Of a stretch of DNA of 5,540 bases, positions 1 to 5,389 are shown one piece after another; the stretch's first letter is position 1, and each line of letters starts with the position of its first letter. A model generated the notes under the pieces. The model was not told where the DNA came from. It saw only the letters and a program-made list of their open reading frames with translations, and ran no database searches. The DNA is from Ignavibacteria bacterium (GTDB lineage: Bacteria > Bacteroidota > Ignavibacteria > Ignavibacteriales > Ignavibacteriaceae): the NCBI GenBank assembly GCA_029863735.1, contig JAOTUT010000129.1, positions 1 to 5,540 on the forward strand, read 5' to 3'. Position numbers and translations under genes: made by a program.

Positions 1-219
1 ATTAAATTTTATCTCAAAATTTTCATCATCAATCACTTTTTTAGCTGAGCGAGGAATGTTGAAATTATCGATAGGAATGATCGTTCGTATTTCAGGGAGA
101 TACCAATTAATGCCTCCGCTCTTAGCATCAGCCATCGGGAATGCACCGCTTGCATAAAGCCGAATCATATTTTCAGGCTTTAATAAATCTTTCGGATCAA
201 AGTTTTCTTTACTGTTCAA
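1..219 (-). CDS. aat: Leucyl/phenylalanyl-tRNA--protein transferase, N-terminal part (cut by left edge)
   Basis: The minus-strand frame gives 73 residues that match the start of the Aat family: the segment MIRLYASGAFPMAD (residues 18-31), then NWYLPEIRTIIPID and the IPRSAKK stretch, in the order and spacing seen in Aat proteins. Aat is a cytosolic enzyme that moves Leu or Phe from aminoacyl-tRNA to the N-terminus of proteins starting with Lys or Arg, marking them for ClpS/ClpAP degradation (known for the family). The start is taken as TTG at 219-217: an in-frame TGA stands at 240-238, no ATG lies between them, and AAGGA at 234-230 is a usable ribosome binding site. The first in-frame ATG (168-166) would remove the conserved helix leading into the LYASGAFPM motif. 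The C-terminal catalytic part lies outside the window. It is divergent from arcC, so the two share an intergenic region but not a transcript. Identity is quite sure; the start codon is less so. Confidence 0.87.
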   Translation of the reverse strand, partial: MNSKENFDPKDLLKPENMIRLYASGAFPMADAKSGGINWYLPEIRTIIPIDNFNIPRSAKKVIDDENFEIKFN

Positions 220-245
220 CGTTTTAATTTCCTTTTGTCACTTAT

Positions 246-277
246 TAAACATAAATATTAACTTACTTTCACTCAAA
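246..277 (-). promoter_or_regulatory. Candidate promoter for aat
   Basis: Read on the minus strand, TTTG (277-274) is followed after 20 bases by TATGTTTA (253-246). This is close to the Bacteroidota pattern TTTG-N19-21-TAnnTTTG, with one mismatch in the last base. The same DNA also reads as a weak sigma70-like pair, TTGAGT-N17-TATGTT. Transcription would start near 240, about 20 bases before the TTG start codon. This is a pattern match only. Confidence 0.33.
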
Positions 278-311
278 TCTGTCCGGTCTGATTAATGTTT
301 ACTATTTATCG

Positions 312-342
312 TTTTATTTGCGAATGCAGGTGCTTAAGTTTG
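312..342 (+). promoter_or_regulatory. Candidate Bacteroidota-type promoter for arcC
   Basis: TAAGTTTG at 335-342 fits the Bacteroidota -7 element TAnnTTTG exactly. TTTT at 312-315 sits 19 bases upstream, where the -33 element TTTG would be expected (three of four bases). Transcription would begin near 349, giving a leader of roughly 37 bases before the arcC ATG at 386. A six-base fixed motif is not rare in such AT-rich DNA, so this remains a candidate. Confidence 0.35.
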
Positions 343-385
343 TACTTCTTTTTTTGAAATTCTGTTTACCGGTAATTAGTTCTAT

Positions 386-1345
386 ATGAATAAGAAAATT
401 GCAGTTGTAGCCCTTGGTGGAAATGCTCTTCTCAGAGGTAATGAGCTGGGAACTATACAGCAACAGGAGAAGAACACATACAATACCTGTGTTCATCTGC
501 TAAAACTGCTTAAGGCTGGCCATGAGATTGTTATAACCCACGGTAACGGTCCGCAGGTTGGAAACATTATGTTACGCAATGAAGCCGGTTACAGAGAGTA
601 TAAAATTCCCCAGATGCCACTGGATATTTGTGTCGCCGATTCGCAGGGTGGAATTGGCTATATGATTGAACGACAGATTAAAAATATTCTGCGCGAATAT
701 AAGATCAGAAAAAATGTTGTTACAGTTATTACCCAGGTTTTAGTTGATAAAAATGATCCTGCATTTATAGAGCCTACTAAGCCGGTCGGCAGATTTTATT
801 TGAAAGAAGAAGCTGAACTTTTAGCGAGAGCCGGTGGATTAATCTTCAATGAAGATCCGAGAAAAAGAGGATGGCGAAGAGTAGTACCTTCACCTGATCC
901 TGTTGACATTCTTAATAAAAGAGTAATTCGTGATTTAGTTAAACGTGGGAACATTGTAATTGCTGCCGGGGGTGGCGGTGTTCCTGTTTACAGCGATGAA
1001 AAGAAAAATCTTGTCGGAGTTGAAGCAGTTATTGATAAAGATCTTGCATCATCATTGCTTGCAATAGAAATTGGTGCAGATGCATTTTTTATTTTAACTG
1101 ATGTACCGAATGTTTATCTGAACTTTAACAAACCGAATCAACAGAAGCTGGAGAATATAACAGTAAGAGAAGCGGAGGAATATTTTGAAAAAGGTGAATT
1201 TGCCGACGGAAGTATGGGTCCGAAAATTTTAGCTGCAATTCAATTTGTAAAAAATGGAGGCAAAGAAACAATAATCACTGATTCAACTCAACTGGCAAAT
1301 TCTGATTCAGGAACGAGAATTATTGCAGATAATCTTAATGAATAA
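386..1345 (+). CDS. arcC: Carbamate kinase
   Basis: This 319-residue cytosolic enzyme of the amino acid kinase fold reversibly transfers phosphate between carbamoyl phosphate/ADP and carbamate/ATP. The length matches the family (about 310). Hallmarks are in order: ALGGNAL (9-15), THGNGPQVG (51-59), EPTKPVG (129-135), AAGGGGVPV (193-201), EAVIDKDLAS (213-222), LTDVPNVY (237-244) and GSMGPK (275-280). Lys132, Lys218 and Lys280 occupy the places of the conserved active-site lysines. Usually the enzyme ends the arginine deiminase or a related carbamoyl-transferase route and makes ATP, but no arcA, arcB or other carbamoyl transferase is next to it here, so its carbamoyl phosphate source is unknown. 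The ATG at 386 places the glycine-rich loop at the usual position, but no clear Shine-Dalgarno sequence precedes it, as is common in Bacteroidota. It ends one base before the stop of the convergent CBS gene. Family assignment is very secure; physiological direction is inference. Confidence 0.96.
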   Translation: MNKKIAVVALGGNALLRGNELGTIQQQEKNTYNTCVHLLKLLKAGHEIVITHGNGPQVGNIMLRNEAGYREYKIPQMPLDICVADSQGGIGYMIERQIKNILREYKIRKNVVTVITQVLVDKNDPAFIEPTKPVGRFYLKEEAELLARAGGLIFNEDPRKRGWRRVVPSPDPVDILNKRVIRDLVKRGNIVIAAGGGGVPVYSDEKKNLVGVEAVIDKDLASSLLAIEIGADAFFILTDVPNVYLNFNKPNQQKLENITVREAEEYFEKGEFADGSMGPKILAAIQFVKNGGKETIITDSTQLANSDSGTRIIADNLNE

Positions 1346-1346
1346 T

Positions 1347-1772
1347 TTATTTCGAATAGATGTAATTGTTCAAAACTTCAACAGTTGTTTTGCAGACTGA
1401 TAAATCCAGCTCTAGTAAATCCCTCATCGAAAGCACACCAATTAATTTTTCATTTTCTATAATCAGTATATGCCTTGTATTTGCTTCCTTCATTTTTGCA
1501 AGGATGGATTCATTGGCTTCATGAGTCTCTGCAATAATTAAATTGGTGCTCATCACCTCTTCAACCTTTGTATCAACCAAACTTTTATTTTTTGCTATTA
1601 CACGTTTAACCAAATCTCTCTCAGAAAAAACACCAACAAGTTTTTCTTCATCCATTATTGGAATTAGTCCAACTCCCTTTTCAGCCATATAAAAAACTGC
1701 ATCTTCGATAGTTGTCTCTTTGGGTACAGTATATACTTCACGATTAGCCAGAAGCTCTTTGATATTTTCCAT
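1347..1772 (-). CDS. CBS-domain pair protein (putative adenine-nucleotide sensor)
   Basis: This 141-residue protein consists of little more than two CBS motifs forming one Bateman module: CBS1 about residues 8-61 and CBS2 about 70-125. Each repeat ends with the typical strand plus S-x-R-D signature (GVFSERD at 47-53; GVLSMRD at 112-118), where the Asp commonly contacts the ribose of a bound nucleotide. The VEEVMSTNLI segment (70-79) is the classic start of a second CBS repeat. There is no signal peptide, membrane segment or attached enzyme domain, so it is probably a soluble protein that binds AMP, ATP, SAM or a similar ligand and acts on a partner; which partner cannot be told. The ATG at 1772 is supported by AAGGA six bases upstream (1783-1779). 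It is convergent with arcC, with a one-base gap and no terminator visible between, so the two transcripts may overlap at their 3' ends. Domain call is firm, function open. Confidence 0.9.
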   Translation of the reverse strand: MENIKELLANREVYTVPKETTIEDAVFYMAEKGVGLIPIMDEEKLVGVFSERDLVKRVIAKNKSLVDTKVEEVMSTNLIIAETHEANESILAKMKEANTRHILIIENEKLIGVLSMRDLLELDLSVCKTTVEVLNNYIYSK

Positions 1773-1793
1773 GATTGATCCTTTTTTTTTGGC

Positions 1794-1821
1794 AATATAA
1801 AATTAATTGAGTCAGTTGCAA
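1794..1821 (-). promoter_or_regulatory. Candidate sigma70-like promoter for the CBS-domain gene
   Basis: On the minus strand TTGCAA (1821-1816) and TATATT (1799-1794) are separated by 16 bases: four of six and five of six matches to the general -35/-10 consensus. Transcription would begin around 1787, inside a run of nine A (complement of T at 1782-1790) that runs straight into the AAGGA ribosome binding site (1783-1779). The leader would be about 15 bases. Pattern match only. Confidence 0.35.
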
Positions 1822-1831
1822 AAAGAAAAAA

Positions 1832-1862
1832 TTTGACATTTCTGCAATATTGGTTGTTTTTG
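1832..1862 (+). promoter_or_regulatory. Candidate Bacteroidota-type promoter for the outer-membrane protein gene
   Basis: TTTG at 1832-1835 is followed after exactly 19 bases by TGTTTTTG (1855-1862), which matches TAnnTTTG except for the second base. Transcription would begin near 1867-1869, giving a leader of about 45 bases that contains the strong GGAGG site at 1905-1909. A TTGACA box overlaps the upstream element (1833-1838), but no good TATAAT follows at 16-18 bases, which favours the Bacteroidota reading. Confidence 0.4.
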
Positions 1863-1913
1863 AAGCCGTGTGAGGGCTAATCAATCTAAATATCATAAAT
1901 TATTGGAGGGTTT

Positions 1914-2732
1914 ATGAAGAGTGTGTTTCTTACCGTATTTTCACTCATCCTTATTTCATCACTAAGTTTTGCGGAGTTAAAACTTAAACTACCATCGGAC
2001 TTAACTGGTGAAAATACTCAATCGATCATCAACAAAAACATTGAATCTAACTTAAATCTGAATATTACATCAGAAATTGTTCCTCCTGCAGATATGAAAG
2101 ATTTTGTTAAAGGAATGATGCTTCTTGGAATTCTTGGCGACGTTTCATTTCCAATGGGAAGCGATGACGGATTTAAACACGTAGCTGGAACAGGATTCTC
2201 CGGTCATGCTGAATTTTCTTACTTCGTTTCACCTGCCTTCCGTCTCGCCTTTAGAGGTGGTTATATTAATTTCGGAAAACAAACAGAAGAAGGAGCTGGC
2301 TACAGTTATGAGGATACTTACTCTCAAATTCCACTTTTGATTGGTGGATATTATATGATTACAACCGGGAGTGGATTTAAACCTTATGTTGGATTGGCCA
2401 TTGGCGTATTTTTCGAGACATATAAAGTTAACTGGACAGAAGATTTTGGTTTTGGAAAACCTTTTACTTTAGATGATAGTTTCACTAGCACTGGGTTTGG
2501 TGTCGTTCCCGCTATTGGCTTCTATTACTTATTTGGATCAGTTATGCTTCAGTTAGGTGTAGAATATACATATGTATTTAGTGATGGTCCAACAGTTGAG
2601 TATGATACTTATGTCCCTCCCTTTGGGAAGGTGAACGGAGTAGCACAGGAACCAACGACAGAGGAAGATACTAATGATAAACCAAGTTACTTCTCTGTTT
2701 TATTAGGTGTATCATTTCCTGTAGGAAAATAA
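1914..2732 (+). CDS. Secreted outer-membrane beta-barrel protein of unknown role
   Basis: This is a 272-residue protein with a clear Sec signal peptide: Lys at 2, a hydrophobic core 4-17, and probable signal peptidase I cleavage after Ala20 (SLSFA|EL). Residues 21-60 are polar and Asn-rich. From about 66 onward the chain looks like a small beta-barrel of perhaps eight strands: alternating aromatic/Gly segments at 94-121, 137-170, 193-222 and 258-270, joined by polar, acidic loops (122-136, 171-192, 223-257). This resembles the general OmpW/OmpX-like 'outer membrane beta-barrel' group, but I cannot place it in a specific family and no transport role should be assumed. The last residues (VSFPVGK) lack the usual C-terminal aromatic, although Phe268 is four from the end. 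The ATG at 1914 has GGAGG four bases upstream. It stands alone between a divergent CBS gene and a convergent ABC ATPase gene and ends with its own terminator. Confidence 0.85.
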   Translation: MKSVFLTVFSLILISSLSFAELKLKLPSDLTGENTQSIINKNIESNLNLNITSEIVPPADMKDFVKGMMLLGILGDVSFPMGSDDGFKHVAGTGFSGHAEFSYFVSPAFRLAFRGGYINFGKQTEEGAGYSYEDTYSQIPLLIGGYYMITTGSGFKPYVGLAIGVFFETYKVNWTEDFGFGKPFTLDDSFTSTGFGVVPAIGFYYLFGSVMLQLGVEYTYVFSDGPTVEYDTYVPPFGKVNGVAQEPTTEEDTNDKPSYFSVLLGVSFPVGK

Positions 2733-2751
2733 TAAGGAATATTCTTTAACG

Positions 2752-2780
2752 AAGGCGAAGATGTTCTCTTCGCCTTTTTT
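2752..2780 (+). terminator. Intrinsic terminator of the outer-membrane protein gene
   Basis: AAGGCGAAGA (2752-2761) and TCTTCGCCTT (2767-2776) form a perfect ten-base-pair stem with a five-base loop, and T continues to 2780 with more T after one A. It begins 19 bases after the stop codon at 2730-2732. On the minus strand the hairpin lies just past the stop of the ABC ATPase gene (2787-2785) but no T-run follows it there, so it should work chiefly for plus-strand transcripts. Confidence 0.88.
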
Positions 2781-2784
2781 ATTT

Positions 2785-3513
2785 TCACTCAGTTCTTTGG
2801 ATGAATTCTTTAATGATTGGATTTTTTGAAGAAAGAAGTTCAGAAGGAGTTCCAAAAAAGTAAATTTTCCCTTCGTGCATCATTGCTACCCGGTCTGCAA
2901 CATTTTTAACACTATACATATCGTGTGTAACTACAATCGAAGTTGAATTTAATTTTTCAGTTAACTCTTTTATTAATTCATCAATAGAATCAGACATAAT
3001 TGGATCTAAACCTGTAGTTGGTTCATCATAAAAAATGTAATCAGGATCGGTGATCAAAGCTCTGGCAAGACCTACTCTTTTTTTCATTCCGCCTGAAAGT
3101 TCTGCTGGTTTTAAATTCTGAACCCCTGACATTCCAACCATTTCTAATTTTTCAGAAACCATTTTATCCATCTCAGCAATTGAAAATTTTCTTTTAGATT
3201 CAACAAGCGGTAAAGAAATGTTCTCCTCAACAGTCATTGAATCGAACAAAGCAGAACCCTGGAATAAAAAGCCAAACTTGGTTCTTAATTCATAAAGCTC
3301 TTTCATACTCATCTCATCGACAATTTTACCTTCGACTTTGACAGAACCTTCATCAGGATAGAGAAGCCCGACAATGTGTTTTATCAAAACACTTTTACCA
3401 CAGCCGCTTCTTCCAATAATGACTAATGTTTCACCGGTATCAATATCCAGATTGATACCTCGAAGAACTTTATTAGCACCGAATGATTTATGTAGGTTTT
3501 TAATTTCAATCAT
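2785..3513 (-). CDS. mlaF: ABC transporter ATP-binding protein, MlaF type
   Basis: A complete 242-residue ABC ATPase. Visible motifs: Walker A GRSGCGKS (34-41), Q-loop Gln85 in FLFQGSALFDSMTV, signature LSGGMKKR (139-146), Walker B YIFYDEP with catalytic Glu164, D-loop GLDP (168-171) and H-loop His197. The Q-loop context FQG-ALFDS, the Met-basic signature SGGMKKRVGLARA and YDEPTTGLDP are typical of the MlaF/Ttg2A (Mkl) branch, which powers the MlaE permease moving phospholipids between the inner membrane and an MCE-domain protein such as MlaD. The protein is cytosolic and would dock on a permease. Neither mlaE nor mlaD is adjacent: upstream is a peptidase gene (stop 51 bases away), downstream a convergent terminator. 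Thus the permease must be encoded elsewhere or the substrate differs. The start at 3513 puts the family N-terminus (IEIKNLHKSFG) in place; the ribosome binding site is weak. ABC ATPase is certain; Mla role is inferred from motif style. Confidence 0.92.
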   Translation of the reverse strand: MIEIKNLHKSFGANKVLRGINLDIDTGETLVIIGRSGCGKSVLIKHIVGLLYPDEGSVKVEGKIVDEMSMKELYELRTKFGFLFQGSALFDSMTVEENISLPLVESKRKFSIAEMDKMVSEKLEMVGMSGVQNLKPAELSGGMKKRVGLARALITDPDYIFYDEPTTGLDPIMSDSIDELIKELTEKLNSTSIVVTHDMYSVKNVADRVAMMHEGKIYFFGTPSELLSSKNPIIKEFIQRTE

Positions 3514-3529
3514 TTCTTATCTCTGATTG

Positions 3530-3537
3530 CAAAAATA
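3530..3537 (-). promoter_or_regulatory. Candidate -7 promoter element before the MlaF-like gene
   Basis: On the minus strand TATTTTTG (3537-3530) matches the Bacteroidota -7 element TAnnTTTG exactly and lies in the 51-base gap after the peptidase gene. No TTTG is found 19-21 bases upstream. The predicted start near 3523 would leave a leader of only about ten bases. If real, the ATPase gene can be transcribed apart from the peptidase gene; otherwise the two form one transcript. Confidence 0.25.
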
Positions 3538-3564
3538 TGGAACATCCGACTCAGACGGAAGATT

Positions 3565-5364
3565 TTAAAATGTTTTAGGAAGGGTATACTTCCTTCCTTT
3601 ATTCTGTTCCTTAAGCCAGCTCATCAATGGATTAAAATATTCCAGTAGTGCTTTAGCACTCATTTCTGAATCAATGCTTGACTTCAAATGCTCTTTCCAA
3701 TCAACACTTGCCCCCGGAGACAACAAGTTCTTTAGCCATTGACCAACTTCTTTGCTTCCATAATAATTAGTTGCGTATTGATCCTGCTTTAATATTTTGC
3801 TTGAAATATAATCGTGAAACTGAAATAAGAGAACAAAGGAAATTGCGTAATCATAATATTGTGCGGCATCGTTATTAATGTGAGTTTTAGTTGCCGCATC
3901 GCAATACTCTTCTCCTCGTTCATAAGGTGGAACTATTCCCTGGTACTTTTTAACCAGTTCCCACCACTTTTTGTTGAACTGATCTTTATTAATGTTATTC
4001 GAATAAAGCTCATGCTCGAACTCTGTCATCACACCAGCACCCCACGGGATGAAAGGAATATAATCAAGCGCTTCACTAAGTAGTGCTTGTGTTTTATTTA
4101 CCTCAAAATCTTTTGGCATTAATTCCATTTGTTTCAAAAATGGGGGCTGAAGTGACGCCAATCCAATCAAATAACCTACTGCTTCATGGTAACCACGATT
4201 AGCACCTTCTCTTAAAATAATCGGCACGTTCGGATTTGAATAGCTGATGTAATAATAAATATGTCCGAGTTCGTGAAGTGAAGTTGACCACCATCTTGTA
4301 TTTGGAATTACACTCATCAACGATCTCACATCTTTATCATTATCCATATGCCAGGCAGATGCATGATTATTTTTTTTATAACCTGCATCAGGTGGAGCAG
4401 GGTAGAGACTCGATAAATCCCAGAATGACTGCGGTAGATTTGGAAATCCAAGACTCACATAAAACTCTTCCCCTTTTTTTACTACCCATTCAGCAGAATA
4501 ATTTTTTAGTTGTTCGTCAATATTTAATCCTTCAGCCTCTATAATTCCCTGCCAGTCCTGTCCCCATCTGTTTGGTAGCCACTGAGCCGGTAGCATATCC
4601 GGAACTTTAGCTCTGTACTTTTCTGCCAGTGTGTATCTTGCCCAGGTGTGTAGTTCACGGTAAAGTGGCCAGATATCCCTAATCATATTTTGGCAGATTT
4701 CCCTCATCTCATCGACAGTCATTTCGTAATCAGAAACCTGGTAAGAAAAGAAATCAGGGTAACCGAGTGCTTGCACTGTTTCATTTCTTAATCTTTGAAG
4801 ATTTGCCAGACCATCTTTTAATCCAATTCCAACTTCTTTACTTGCTTCCCATACTTTTAATCTTTTGTCAAGATTTTTTTCATTATTCAGCAGTTCATCA
4901 ATTTCATTTGGAGTAATTGATTTGCCATCGAGTCTAAAATCATACCCAAAGAGAAGCTCAATTTGTTTTGTGCTGGCTACTATTTTTTCTTTGACCAATT
5001 CACTTACAGTTTGTGGATTGCTTGCCGCCAAATATAATACTCTGTTAAGTTGTTTTACCTGCAAATCGGTCAGCTTATTTTTTTGCTTAAGATATTCCGT
5101 TGCTGTCTCGATATTTTCCTTACTTCCGGTAAACTTCGCATACTGTTCCTGAGCCTCCTGTGCCTGTTTTACTGTAACTGTATCGCCTTCAACGATGTGA
5201 GTATTAAGTGCCCATTCACCTTTGTTCCATTCATAACCGTACTTCTGGAACTCTTTGTTGTAATTATCAAGGTACGACTGAACTTCATTCTGGAAATTTG
5301 ATGAGTCAGAGCATCCTGTTATTGCCAGCAAAAGCGATGACATTATTATCGAAAAGTATTTCAT
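3565..5364 (-). CDS. M2-family (ACE-like) zinc peptidyl-dipeptidase, lipoprotein
   Basis: A 599-residue enzyme, full length for peptidase family M2, which removes C-terminal dipeptides from peptides. The N-terminus is a lipoprotein signal: hydrophobic core 4-15 and lipobox ITGC with Cys18, followed by SDSS, so the protein should be lipid-anchored in the envelope. Zinc site: HELGH (His364, Glu365, His368) with third ligand Glu394 in YHEAVG, preceded by LREGAN as in ACE. Substrate-binding residues of ACE also appear: Gln269 (WGQDW), His334 (NHASAW), Lys493 and His495 (KTHI), Tyr503 and Tyr506, then FQFH. The C-terminal SKEVGQWL ... YFNPL-SWL is also ACE-like. Thus it should be active. By contrast, two chloride-binding arginines of animal ACE appear as Val471 (WWELV) and Asp505 (YYDY). 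The ATG at 5364 has AGAGGA four bases upstream. It lies 25 bases after the preceding frame and 51 before the MlaF-like gene, same strand, so an operon is plausible. Likely role: peptide scavenging or turnover; the true substrate is unknown. Confidence 0.95.
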   Translation of the reverse strand: MKYFSIIMSSLLLAITGCSDSSNFQNEVQSYLDNYNKEFQKYGYEWNKGEWALNTHIVEGDTVTVKQAQEAQEQYAKFTGSKENIETATEYLKQKNKLTDLQVKQLNRVLYLAASNPQTVSELVKEKIVASTKQIELLFGYDFRLDGKSITPNEIDELLNNEKNLDKRLKVWEASKEVGIGLKDGLANLQRLRNETVQALGYPDFFSYQVSDYEMTVDEMREICQNMIRDIWPLYRELHTWARYTLAEKYRAKVPDMLPAQWLPNRWGQDWQGIIEAEGLNIDEQLKNYSAEWVVKKGEEFYVSLGFPNLPQSFWDLSSLYPAPPDAGYKKNNHASAWHMDNDKDVRSLMSVIPNTRWWSTSLHELGHIYYYISYSNPNVPIILREGANRGYHEAVGYLIGLASLQPPFLKQMELMPKDFEVNKTQALLSEALDYIPFIPWGAGVMTEFEHELYSNNINKDQFNKKWWELVKKYQGIVPPYERGEEYCDAATKTHINNDAAQYYDYAISFVLLFQFHDYISSKILKQDQYATNYYGSKEVGQWLKNLLSPGASVDWKEHLKSSIDSEMSAKALLEYFNPLMSWLKEQNKGRKYTLPKTF

Positions 5365-5389
5365 TTTTTCCTCTGTTTTTTACTGAAGT

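Noticed and set aside
220..385. Possible riboswitch, small RNA or small gene between aat and arcC
   Set aside because: The stretch is AT-rich and shows no extended pairing, no recognised aptamer pattern and no open frame with a ribosome binding site; candidate promoters explain it.
314..496. Minus-strand open frame of about 60 codons overlapping the start of arcC
   Set aside because: It lies antisense to the conserved N-terminal coding sequence of arcC and its translation has no recognisable features.
1371..1392. Possible hairpin CAAAAC ... GTTTTG just past the end of arcC
   Set aside because: Only six base pairs, mostly A-T, with a ten-base loop and no T-run; it lies in the CBS coding sequence and is too weak to call a terminator.
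2752..2780. Terminator hairpin acting in both directions for the convergent gene pair
   Set aside because: The stem is symmetric, but only the plus strand has T after the hairpin; on the minus strand the bases after it are mixed, so bidirectional action is not supported.
3543..3557. Possible small hairpin TCCG ... CGGA between the peptidase and ATPase genes
   Set aside because: A four-base stem with a seven-base loop and no adjacent T-run is not enough for a terminator or attenuator.
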